DNA of 60,790 nucleotides. Origin: RGIG2206 sp045579085. GTDB lineage: Bacteria; Bacillota; Clostridia; Oscillospirales; Acutalibacteraceae. The stretch's first letter is position 1; each line of letters opens with the position of its first letter. A program made the position numbers and the translations under genes. The stretch covers positions 1 to 60,790 of the forward strand of contig JAZNLO010000028.1 in NCBI GenBank assembly GCA_045579085.1, in the 5' to 3' direction. Under the pieces are notes generated by a model. It saw nothing but the letters and a program-made list of their open reading frames with translations. It searched no databases and was not told the DNA's origin. Positions 51,584 to 59,656 of the stretch are shown here, one piece after another.

Positions 51584-52924
51584 TTATTTCTCCCTCTTAA
51601 TCAAATTTGATGCCTCTTTTTCAAGAGACTCGGTAAGGTCTGCAAGCGCACAATTTATCTCACTATCATAGATAGCAGCGATGAGCCCGTCTACAAGCTC
51701 AACCTCAACTTCCTCACCTGTGGACATATTCTTAAGCTTACATCTGTTGGCGGCAATCTCGTCATCGCCGAGCACAACGGTGAATTTTGCGCCGATTTTG
51801 TTTGCAAACTTCATCTGAGCCTTGAGCCCTCTGCCAACTATATCCGTCTCAGCGGCAAAGCCCTCTGCACGAAGCTGATAGCAAAGCTTGCTTGCAAGCA
51901 CTGATGCTGCGTCTCCCATTGGAGCAATATAAACATCGCACGGCTTTTCCTCAGGAATATCGCAGCCCTGAGCTTCCATAACCATCAAAAGCCGCTCGAG
52001 TCCCATACCAAATCCCAGCGCAGCAGTCGGCTGACCGCCCATCTGCTCGATGAGCCCATCATATCTTCCGCCGCCGCAAACAGTTGCCTGTGCGCCGATG
52101 CTGTTTGAAACAAACTCAAAAACTGTTCTTGTATAATAATCAAGCCCTCTTACAATATAAGGATTGATTTTATATTCTATTCCCATTACGTTGAGCTGCT
52201 CACCAACCGCATCAAAGTGATTGCGACAGTCCTCACAGATATAATCGAGAACTGTGGGAGCGTTTGCCGCAATCTTTGAGCAAACAGGCGATTTGCAGTC
52301 GAGCACACGCATAGGATTGCGCTCAAGTCTGCCCTTACAGGTTTCGCAAAGGTCGGCGATGTGCTCTGTAAAATATGCTTTGAGCGCTGAGGTGTATTTC
52401 GGGCGGCAATCAGGACAGCCAATCGAGTTTATCTCAAGGCTTATATCCTTAACGCCCAGACTTTTAAACACGCAATCCGCAACAGAGATAACCTCTGCAT
52501 CTGCGGCAGGCTTGCCTGCACCGAAGCACTCTATGCCAAACTGATGAAATTCACGCAAACGTCCCGCCTGTGGCTTTTCATAGCGGTAGCAAGAAAGCAG
52601 ATAGCAGATTTTTTGTGGCAGAGCCTCGTTGTGCAGTCCGTGCTCAAGGTATGCACGCACTGCGCCTGCAGTGCCCTCAGGGCGCAGAGATATGCTTCTT
52701 CCGCCGTTGTCATCAAAGGTGTACATCTCCTTTTGCACAACGTCTGTGGTATCGCCAACTGAGCGGTTGAACAGCTCGGTATGCTCAAAAACGGGCGTGC
52801 GCATCTCCTTAAACCCGTGCAACCTTGCCGCTTCAATGAGCTTGCGCTCGATAAACTGCCATTTTGCACTGTCCTTTGGAAGAACGTCCTGTGTTCCCTT
52901 AACAGCCTGCGTTAAAATTGCCAT
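51584..52924 (-). CDS. hisS: Histidyl-tRNA synthetase
   Basis: 446 residues. Motif 1 near GTQDVLPKD, motif 2 LRPEGTAGAVRAY, the HisRS signature LLSCYRYEKPQAGRLREFHQ, YYTRTVFEF and motif 3 GLGFGMGLERL-like (seen as ALGFGMGLERLLM). AAGGAG before the ATG. First gene after the T-box leader. Confidence 0.97.
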   Translation of the reverse strand: MAILTQAVKGTQDVLPKDSAKWQFIERKLIEAARLHGFKEMRTPVFEHTELFNRSVGDTTDVVQKEMYTFDDNGGRSISLRPEGTAGAVRAYLEHGLHNEALPQKICYLLSCYRYEKPQAGRLREFHQFGIECFGAGKPAADAEVISVADCVFKSLGVKDISLEINSIGCPDCRPKYTSALKAYFTEHIADLCETCKGRLERNPMRVLDCKSPVCSKIAANAPTVLDYICEDCRNHFDAVGEQLNVMGIEYKINPYIVRGLDYYTRTVFEFVSNSIGAQATVCGGGRYDGLIEQMGGQPTAALGFGMGLERLLMVMEAQGCDIPEEKPCDVYIAPMGDAASVLASKLCYQLRAEGFAAETDIVGRGLKAQMKFANKIGAKFTVVLGDDEIAANRCKLKNMSTGEEVEVELVDGLIAAIYDSEINCALADLTESLEKEASNLIKREK

Positions 52925-52956
52925 TTAATACATCTCCTTAACATACTTATACAATA

Positions 52957-53205
52957 AAAATTCCCCAATTCAGCATAAGAATACTCATACTGAATCAGGG
53001 ACGGAAATTTCCGCGGTGCCACCCTAATTGACACGCCTGAACGTGCCCTCTTTCAGTCCTTACGCGGACCAGACGGCGCAATGCGCTTGGCTCAAGGATG
53101 TCTTCAGTAGGCATACTACCCTCGATGCGCTCTCAGTCACGACGCACCGTCCCTGTTGGAGTATATCCCACTTACTCTTTCCCGTCACAGCCGGATATAT
53201 TATCT
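52957..53205 (-). promoter_or_regulatory. T-box leader of hisS-aspS, likely Asp specifier
   Basis: On the minus strand the T-box AGGGTGGCACCGCGG lies at about 53026-53012 and is followed by a terminator hairpin (53000-52963) and T5. Upstream, stem I shows the AGTA bulge (AAGAGTAAG) and a specifier-loop region GAAGACA, where GAC (53102-53100) codes Asp. Uncharged tRNA-Asp would promote read-through into hisS and aspS. Confidence 0.9.
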
Positions 53206-53210
53206 GTAAA

Positions 53211-53624
53211 CTATCTTCTGTTTGCGTTATCGCGCTCAATCTCGCGCCAATCCAAATCGCCACGCTCAAGTCCGTGAATCAGGACCTCCGCTGTTGCAAT
53301 ATTGGTTGCAAGCGGAACAAGGTGCAAGTCACACAGTCTTAAGAGGTTGAGCTCGTTTATTTCGTGCTGAACTGTTGAGTTCGGGTCACGGAAGAAAAGC
53401 ACGAGGTCAATTTCCTGACAGCTTATTCTTGCAGCAATCTGCTCATCGCCGCCCTGGTCGCCGCTTAAAAATCTTGTTACGGGCAAGCCTGTGGCCTCTG
53501 CAACGAGCTTTCCTGTTGAGCCTGTGGCACATATATTATGTCTGCTGAGAATTCCGCAATAAGCAATGCAAAACTGCAGCATTAATTCCTTTTTTACATC
53601 ATCAGCGATAAGAGCTATCGTCAT
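53211..53624 (-). CDS. mgsA: Methylglyoxal synthase
   Basis: 137 residues. TIALIADDVKK at the start with catalytic Asp in the FLSGDQGGDEQIAARI block, STGKL phosphate loop and FFRDP. Converts DHAP to methylglyoxal, a bypass of lower glycolysis. Follows the MinD-like gene with a 43-base gap. The T-box leader starts almost at its stop. Confidence 0.94.
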   Translation of the reverse strand: MTIALIADDVKKELMLQFCIAYCGILSRHNICATGSTGKLVAEATGLPVTRFLSGDQGGDEQIAARISCQEIDLVLFFRDPNSTVQHEINELNLLRLCDLHLVPLATNIATAEVLIHGLERGDLDWREIERDNANRR

Positions 53625-53667
53625 TTTTACTCGTTCCTTTCTACATTATAATAAAGGGTTTACTCTC

Positions 53668-54420
53668 TTATATTCGACTCAGTTTGGGTAGGTTTATGTT
53701 TTTGCCGTCTATCCTGTGTGCGATTCTTACAAACGCGCGCCAACCTCTGCCCTTAGTAATCGGAGCACCGTTGACTGCGCCCAGCGCAACAACAGCGTCA
53801 TACGGCACAATGCCAATAAGCTGCAGCGCAGTGGAATCTATTATGTCATCTATATGCGGTATCAGCTTGCTTTTGGAAGCCTTGTAGTCAAAGCGGTTGA
53901 TTATCATTCTGCGCTTTGATTCCTTTACGTCACGCAGCAGCTCGCATACGTTTCGCGCGTCCCTTATGCTTACAGGGTCGCATCCCACAACGGCAATAAC
54001 CTCATCCGCTGCAGATGCCGCCAAGTTGAATCCTTTGCCGATTCCTGCAGTGGAGTCTATTATTATGCGGTCAAAAACGTCTCTGAGTTTTTCAATCAAC
54101 GCAGCAAAGCGATTGTTGATTTTTCCTGCGGAATGAGGAGCGGGCAACAGATAAAGATTTTTAATATTCGGCACTTGCTTTATAGCATCCTTTGCCTCAC
54201 AGTTGCCTGCGAGAAGGTCGCCCAAGTCGAACACGACCAAATCGGACATACCATACATCAAATCAAGGCAACGCAAGCCCTCATCCGCATCAATAACGAG
54301 CGTTTTATGGCCTGCTCTGGCAAACGCAACACCAAGCATACTTGCAACGGTAGACTTACCTGCACCGCCCTTACCGGAAACAGTGGCAAGCACCTTGCAA
54401 TTATCACTTGAACCGTTCAT
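53668..54420 (-). CDS. MinD/ParA-type ATPase
   Basis: 250 residues. Deviant Walker A GKGGAGKSTVA, DADEGLRCLDLMYG and a Walker B-like IIIDSTAGIG, where MinD usually has DSPAGIE. The C-terminus (INLPKLSRI) does not show a clear amphipathic membrane helix of MinD. No minC or minE is present. It sits directly after PBP2 and mreBCD, as MinD does in several Bacillota. ATG 54420 (AAAGGGCG upstream) is preferred over 54438. Confidence 0.82.
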   Translation of the reverse strand: MNGSSDNCKVLATVSGKGGAGKSTVASMLGVAFARAGHKTLVIDADEGLRCLDLMYGMSDLVVFDLGDLLAGNCEAKDAIKQVPNIKNLYLLPAPHSAGKINNRFAALIEKLRDVFDRIIIDSTAGIGKGFNLAASAADEVIAVVGCDPVSIRDARNVCELLRDVKESKRRMIINRFDYKASKSKLIPHIDDIIDSTALQLIGIVPYDAVVALGAVNGAPITKGRGWRAFVRIAHRIDGKNINLPKLSRI

Positions 54421-54492
54421 GCTCAGACGCCCTTTCATCCAAAATTTACTGCCCGACTAATTTTAACACAATTATCCGCCCGTGTAAAGATT

Positions 54493-56523
54493 TTATTTGA
54501 GTAAAGCGTTGATTTGTGATTCTGAATAATTGTTTCCGCCCTGGAAGAAGTAGGTGTCAAACACTTGCTTTGCTATGGGAGCAACAGCAGAGCCGTGTCC
54601 GCCGTTTTCTACTGCAATAGCAATCGCAATCTCAGGCGCCTCGTACGGCGCAAACGCAATAAACATCGCGTTTGTTTTTTTGTAAGCGTCGGCTGTACCC
54701 GTTTTGCCCGCAACCTTTATTGGATAGTTGCCGAAGGTTGCGCTTGCCGTTCCGTCCTCACTAACCTGAAGCATACCTTCTCTTACAGTGTTGAACGTAT
54801 CGTTAGAAATAGACGCTTCACTGAGCACCTCAGAGAAGTTGTTTTCTATCGTTTTTGTAACTGAATAGTCATAAACCGCTTGCATAAAATGCGCCCTATA
54901 TCTTTGTCCGCCGCTTGCGATTGTGGAAGTATAAACAGCCATCTGCAAGGGGGTAAAAGCATTGTCAGACTGGCCGATAGCCGCCTGAATCGTATCACCT
55001 GGATTCCATATACCGCCTGCCGCCTCTCTGGCTTCCTTGCCCGCAAGCGTGCCTGTGTACTCGGTTAACTCAACGCCTGTGGCAGCACCCAGTCCAAGCT
55101 GACGGCAATAGTCGTTAAGCTTGTTTATGCCGATGCGGTAGCCAAGCTCGTAAAAGAAGAAGTTGCACGATTTTGCAAGCGCCGTAGATACCCCGAGCGG
55201 TCCGTGTGTGCCAAGACAGCTTGGCTGATAGTCGGCAAACCTTGTGTATTTGTGAACACAGGTTATCGTCTCGCCCTGTTTGACTGCACCAAGCTCAAGT
55301 CCCGCCAGAGCAACCGCCGGCTTGAATGTTGAACCCGGTGGATATGCGCCCACAAGCGCACGGTTAAACAGCGGCTTTTCGTCTGCTGTTAAAAGCGAGC
55401 CGTAATCGCTGAAAAAGTCATCATAAGTATATGTGGGGTAGTTGGCGGCGGCGAGTATTCCGCCATCCTTTACGTTTAGCACCACAACAGCGCCGCCTGT
55501 TGCAAGCTGAGTGCTGTAAACGGCATTTGCGTTGATTTTCTCAATAGCAGCTGCAAGCGCATCTTGCGCCGCTTTCTGCAAATCCATATCCAACGTAAGC
55601 TGAACGGTATTACCCGCAACGGCTTGTGTTACAGTCTCTGAATCGGTGACAACACCTGCCGCATTCGTGGTGATTTTTATCTTGCCGTCAACACCGTGCA
55701 GATACTCCTCAGCGGCTTTTTCTATTCCGTCCTTACCTATATAATCGTTAAGGCGGTATTCTCCGCCATCCTTAAGCTTTTCCCACTCTGTATCGGAAAT
55801 CAAACCGGTATAACCTAAAATGTGCGGTGCAAGCGACGGGTCGGTATATTCTCTGAAATTGGCGGTGGCAACCTCAACGCCCTCAAACTCAAAAGCCGAC
55901 TCCTTAATAGCCGTAACCGCCTGAGTGTTTATATCCTCTGCAAAGCAAAACGGGTTTGCAACAGAATAGTCTGCTCTCTCCATAGAGTAGCGCACGCCCA
56001 TTATAAGCCTCTGCTCATACTCAGTCATACCCTCGAGCTTGTACCTTGTAACCATCGCATCAAAACAGTTTTTCGCCGATGCGTAATGCGCCAAGCCCAA
56101 CGTGGTGCGCAGCGTTTTACCCTCTGCCTGCATTTCCTCTACAAAGCCGTACGGCGCTTCGGTTGCAAGCGGAAGCTTATCTCTCCACTCGTTGTCTGTT
56201 CTCTGCATAAGCTTGACGAGCTTGAGAATCGTGCTGTTAATCTTAGACGACGGCAGCAATGCCGCGTTTAAAATAATATTTGAGCCTGTGCGGTTATACA
56301 CAAGCACCCTGCCGTAGCGGTCAACAATCTCACCTCTTGCCGCCGTAACCGTTTGGATACGGGTGGAAGAAGTGTCCGCCTGCGCCAGATATGTATCGGC
56401 GTTTATAAGCTGCAATTCGGTGAGCTTAACAACAAACAGCCCCATCACGATTGATATTATACATATCAACGCTGTAAACCGAACGTAAAACGCTTTTTTT
56501 CGTTGATAAAACGAATTTCTCAT
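54493..56523 (-). CDS. mrdA: Penicillin-binding protein 2 (elongasome transpeptidase)
   Basis: 676 residues. Membrane anchor at 12-33, dimerisation domain, then transpeptidase: SxxK Ser398 in PGSTFKPA, SCN 452-454, and KTGTAD at 607. Cross-links side-wall peptidoglycan together with RodA and MreBCD. Overlaps mreD by four bases (ATGA). Confidence 0.94.
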   Translation of the reverse strand: MRNSFYQRKKAFYVRFTALICIISIVMGLFVVKLTELQLINADTYLAQADTSSTRIQTVTAARGEIVDRYGRVLVYNRTGSNIILNAALLPSSKINSTILKLVKLMQRTDNEWRDKLPLATEAPYGFVEEMQAEGKTLRTTLGLAHYASAKNCFDAMVTRYKLEGMTEYEQRLIMGVRYSMERADYSVANPFCFAEDINTQAVTAIKESAFEFEGVEVATANFREYTDPSLAPHILGYTGLISDTEWEKLKDGGEYRLNDYIGKDGIEKAAEEYLHGVDGKIKITTNAAGVVTDSETVTQAVAGNTVQLTLDMDLQKAAQDALAAAIEKINANAVYSTQLATGGAVVVLNVKDGGILAAANYPTYTYDDFFSDYGSLLTADEKPLFNRALVGAYPPGSTFKPAVALAGLELGAVKQGETITCVHKYTRFADYQPSCLGTHGPLGVSTALAKSCNFFFYELGYRIGINKLNDYCRQLGLGAATGVELTEYTGTLAGKEAREAAGGIWNPGDTIQAAIGQSDNAFTPLQMAVYTSTIASGGQRYRAHFMQAVYDYSVTKTIENNFSEVLSEASISNDTFNTVREGMLQVSEDGTASATFGNYPIKVAGKTGTADAYKKTNAMFIAFAPYEAPEIAIAIAVENGGHGSAVAPIAKQVFDTYFFQGGNNYSESQINALLK

Positions 56524-57062
56524 TTAATAAAACCTCTGTCCTCGCCGCTGCGTGAAGAAACGGTTCGGATGTATTTAATAATGTAGTAAAACGGGAAAAC
56601 AAAAAGAACTGTATATACTATCTGCAAAAGGCTGTATCTGAAAAGATACAAAACTGCTGCAGGATAACCCTTTGTGCCGATAAAGCACAGCCAGTAAATA
56701 AAATAATATAGCGCAGTAAAGCCTGAGCAAAGCACAAGCGTTGTAACCAGCCTGTCGTTGAACAGAAACTCGGTCAGCAAACTGCACACAACCGCCGTCA
56801 CAACCAAAGCGAGCACGTGAAATCCGTCAAAAGCGGAGCTTACCATATCCATCAGCACGCCTGCCAAGAGCCCAAAGACGAAGCTCGACGAAACGTTGCT
56901 GAACACCGACATGCACACAACAAACGCATAAAGCGGCAACGCTCTGACACCGAAAACGGCAGGCAGAAGCTCGGTTGCCTGAACAAAAAACGTTAAAAGC
57001 CCGATAAGGCCCAACGAGGCATAGTATATATAATTGTGCTGATTTAGCGTTTTATAATACAT
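56520..57062 (-). CDS. mreD: Rod-shape protein MreD
   Basis: 180 residues, five to six membrane helices filling most of the chain. Identified mainly by size, hydrophobicity and its place between mreC and mrdA. GGGGC before the ATG. MreD is the integral membrane part of the elongasome. Confidence 0.9.
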   Translation of the reverse strand: MYYKTLNQHNYIYYASLGLIGLLTFFVQATELLPAVFGVRALPLYAFVVCMSVFSNVSSSFVFGLLAGVLMDMVSSAFDGFHVLALVVTAVVCSLLTEFLFNDRLVTTLVLCSGFTALYYFIYWLCFIGTKGYPAAVLYLFRYSLLQIVYTVLFVFPFYYIIKYIRTVSSRSGEDRGFIK

Positions 57063-57072
57063 AAAAATGCCC

Positions 57073-57933
57073 CTATTTTAAAATTTCATCAAGAGAATTC
57101 TGACCTGTAAACGAAGTGATTACCATAACGTTGCGGCAATTAAGAATATCTGCCGTCGGCTTTACGGCTGCGGTCAGCGAAAGGTTTCCGTCATCTCTGG
57201 AGATTGAGTCAACAGTGCCCACAATCAAGCCGGCAGGGAACACGCCCGTTCCGCCTGCGGTTACGATGTAATCGCCGTGCGAAACAGTGCTGTATCTGTT
57301 AAGTCCGGACATAACGCAAAGTCCCTTTGCCGCCTCTGTGATGCCGCCGCTTATTATGCCGCTGTCATCTGTGCGGCGGTCATATGCGCCCACGTTAACA
57401 GAAGGGTTAAGGATTGTTGCAACGGTGGAATATGTAGGCGCCACCTGCTCAACATAACCCACAAGCCCGTCTGCCGTTATAACAGGGTCGTGCACGCTGA
57501 CTCCGTCAAGGCTTCCGCAGTCAATCGTCAAGGTTGAAAACACGTCTGCCGCATCCCTCGCTATTACTCTTGCTGAGCAAAACGCAAAGTCCTCGTTATT
57601 TTCCTTAAGCTCCAAAAAGTCCTCGTAGAACTTGTTTTCTGTCAACGCTTCTTCCCATTCAAGTTTTTCCTGAATAAGCTGATTCAACTGCTCGTTAAGC
57701 TCGGCGTTTTCCTTTTTAAGCTCATCTCGTTGAGCGAACACGCCGAAAAAGTCGCCAACCGCCTGTGTTGCCGAATTAAAGCCTGACTGTATCGGCTTAA
57801 CAACCGAGCCTACGATTCCTGTCTGGATTGCGCTTTTGTTATCTGAAAATACAACGGTAACCGAACTGATGATTAAAACCACCGTCACCGCCAATATGAT
57901 TATGAACTTTTTACTTCTGAAAAATCGGCGCAC
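57073..57933 (-). CDS. mreC: Rod-shape protein MreC
   Basis: 286 residues. Membrane helix at about 9-28, a coiled coil (about 65-100, ELKKENAELNEQLNQLIQE), then the MreC beta-barrel domain with ARVIARD, VTADGLVGYVEQV-like and VVTAGGTGVFPAGLIVGTV. GTG 57933 is preferred (GGTGA five bases upstream; gives MRRFFRSKK); GTG 57942 is possible. Scaffold of the elongasome outside the membrane. Confidence 0.92.
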   Translation of the reverse strand: MRRFFRSKKFIIILAVTVVLIISSVTVVFSDNKSAIQTGIVGSVVKPIQSGFNSATQAVGDFFGVFAQRDELKKENAELNEQLNQLIQEKLEWEEALTENKFYEDFLELKENNEDFAFCSARVIARDAADVFSTLTIDCGSLDGVSVHDPVITADGLVGYVEQVAPTYSTVATILNPSVNVGAYDRRTDDSGIISGGITEAAKGLCVMSGLNRYSTVSHGDYIVTAGGTGVFPAGLIVGTVDSISRDDGNLSLTAAVKPTADILNCRNVMVITSFTGQNSLDEILK

Positions 57934-57971
57934 ATCGGTCACCGTCCTTTACTTTTAATTTAAAACTTATT

Positions 57972-58982
57972 TTAATACTTGCGACGCTTGTAATATGTGT
58001 CAAACGGAATGTTTGCCTCAAGGCGCTTCTGAGTTCCCTCAACCACACAGTCGAGAGGGTTGTCCGCAATATGAACAGGGATATCGGTTTCCTGATTTAT
58101 CAGGATATCGAGTCCTCTCAGCAACGCTCCGCCGCCTGTGAGAGTGATGCCTCTGTCGATAATATCAGCAGCAAGCTCGGGCGGTGTGTTTTCAAGAGTT
58201 GAGCGGATTGCTTCAATTATTTTCTGGAGCGGGTCAGCGAGTGCCTCACGCACCTCCTCCGCAGTTACAACAACGTTTTTGGGCAATCCGTCGATAAGGT
58301 TTCTACCCTTAATCTCCATACTTCCCTCGTCCTCATACTCGTACGCACTGCCGATTGCAATTTTTATCTCCTCAGCAGTTCTCTCACCGATGAGCAAGCT
58401 ATGCTTTCTGCGGATATAGTTGATGATGGCCTCGTCAAAATCGTCGCCTGCGGTACGCACCGACTGGCTTGTTACGATGTCGCCCAGTGAGATTATCGCA
58501 ACCTCACTTGTGCCGCCGCCGATATCAACTATCATACTGCCTGTTGCGTCCCACACGGGAAGCCCTGCGCCGATAGCGGCTGCCATTGGCTCTTCGATAA
58601 GGTCAATTTCTCTGGCGCCTGCGTGATGCGCAGCGTCGTAAACCGCACGTGACTCAACCTCTGTAACGCCCGACGGAATACAGATAACTATTCTGGCTCT
58701 GTTAATGAAGCCGCCCTTGAGCGCATTTCTGATGAACCTCTTGAGCATTGTAGCTGTAACGTCAAAGTCTGCGATAACGCCGTCCTTAAGCGGACGAACG
58801 GCAACTATCGAGCCGGGCGTTCTGCCTATCATTTCCTTTGCCTCTGTTCCAACAGCTCTTACCGCCTGATTTCGAACGTCTACCGCCACAACCGACGGCT
58901 CACGCATAATTATACCCTTTCCTTTAACGCAAACAAGGGTGTTTGCGGTGCCGAGGTCGATGCCAATATCTCTTGTAAACAT
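57972..58982 (-). CDS. mreB: Actin-like rod-shape protein MreB
   Basis: 336 residues. DIGIDLGTANTLV, VGTEAKEMIGRTPG, MIVDIGGGTSEVAII and LTGGGALLRGLD are the actin-ATPase motifs of MreB. Forms membrane filaments guiding wall synthesis. AGGGGAATG precedes the ATG. First gene of mreBCD-mrdA after a sigma-A promoter. Confidence 0.97.
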   Translation of the reverse strand: MFTRDIGIDLGTANTLVCVKGKGIIMREPSVVAVDVRNQAVRAVGTEAKEMIGRTPGSIVAVRPLKDGVIADFDVTATMLKRFIRNALKGGFINRARIVICIPSGVTEVESRAVYDAAHHAGAREIDLIEEPMAAAIGAGLPVWDATGSMIVDIGGGTSEVAIISLGDIVTSQSVRTAGDDFDEAIINYIRRKHSLLIGERTAEEIKIAIGSAYEYEDEGSMEIKGRNLIDGLPKNVVVTAEEVREALADPLQKIIEAIRSTLENTPPELAADIIDRGITLTGGGALLRGLDILINQETDIPVHIADNPLDCVVEGTQKRLEANIPFDTYYKRRKY

Positions 58983-59040
58983 TTATTTTCATTCCCCTAA
59001 CGAATTAGTTTTATTTAAAGCTAAACAGCATATCTAATAT

Positions 59041-59069
59041 AGTATAACCTTTATTTCGCTCATAGACAA
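59041..59069 (-). promoter_or_regulatory. Promoter of mreBCD-mrdA
   Basis: Minus-strand TTGTCT (59069-59064), 17-base spacer, TATACT (59046-59041). Confidence 0.65.
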
Positions 59070-59078
59070 CAATTTTGT

Positions 59079-59639
59079 TCAGCTTTCGGGATAAATTTTA
59101 TATTTTTTCAATCTCTGCGCCAGCTCTGCGGCAGGCAAGCCCACTATTGTGAGATAATCGCCGCTGATTCCTTTAACCAAAACAGCGCCCTTGCCCTGAA
59201 TCCCGTACGAGCCCGCTTTATCAAGCGGCTCTTTGCTTGCAACGTAACGCTCGATGTCATCATCGCTGAGTGGGTAAAACTCAACCTCTGCCTTTGAAAC
59301 AAAGCTTTCCACCTCTGAGCCGTTTACGATTGCCACGCCTGTGTAGACCGTATGCGTGCGGCCAGACAAAAGCCTCAGCATACGCTTTGCGTCATCTGCA
59401 TCCTTCGGCTTGCCAATGGGCGTTGAGTCAAGCGTGACAAGCGTGTCTGAGCCTATTACGATTTCGCCGCGCCTTAACGCCGCAACCGCCAACGCCTTGC
59501 GCTCTGCAAGCACTCTGACCGCTTCCTCCGCTGAAAGAGTGCCCGTTGACTCATCACATTCAGCCGCCAAAATCTCAAACCTATATCCCAGCATTGACAG
59601 TATCTCTGCCCTGCGTGGTGACTGCGATGCAAGTATCAA
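59079..59639 (-). CDS. maf: Maf-family nucleoside triphosphate pyrophosphatase
   Basis: 186 residues. ILASQSPRRAEIL, VIGSDTLV, GKPKDADDAKRML and the late GSYGIQGKGAVLVKGISGDY are Maf motifs. Hydrolyses non-canonical or some canonical dTTP/UTP-type nucleotides. Start is TTG 59639 with GGAGG seven bases upstream. Follows the U32 gene by 17 bases. Confidence 0.94.
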   Translation of the reverse strand: MILASQSPRRAEILSMLGYRFEILAAECDESTGTLSAEEAVRVLAERKALAVAALRRGEIVIGSDTLVTLDSTPIGKPKDADDAKRMLRLLSGRTHTVYTGVAIVNGSEVESFVSKAEVEFYPLSDDDIERYVASKEPLDKAGSYGIQGKGAVLVKGISGDYLTIVGLPAAELAQRLKKYKIYPES

Positions 59640-59656
59640 GCCTTTTCCTCCTAACC

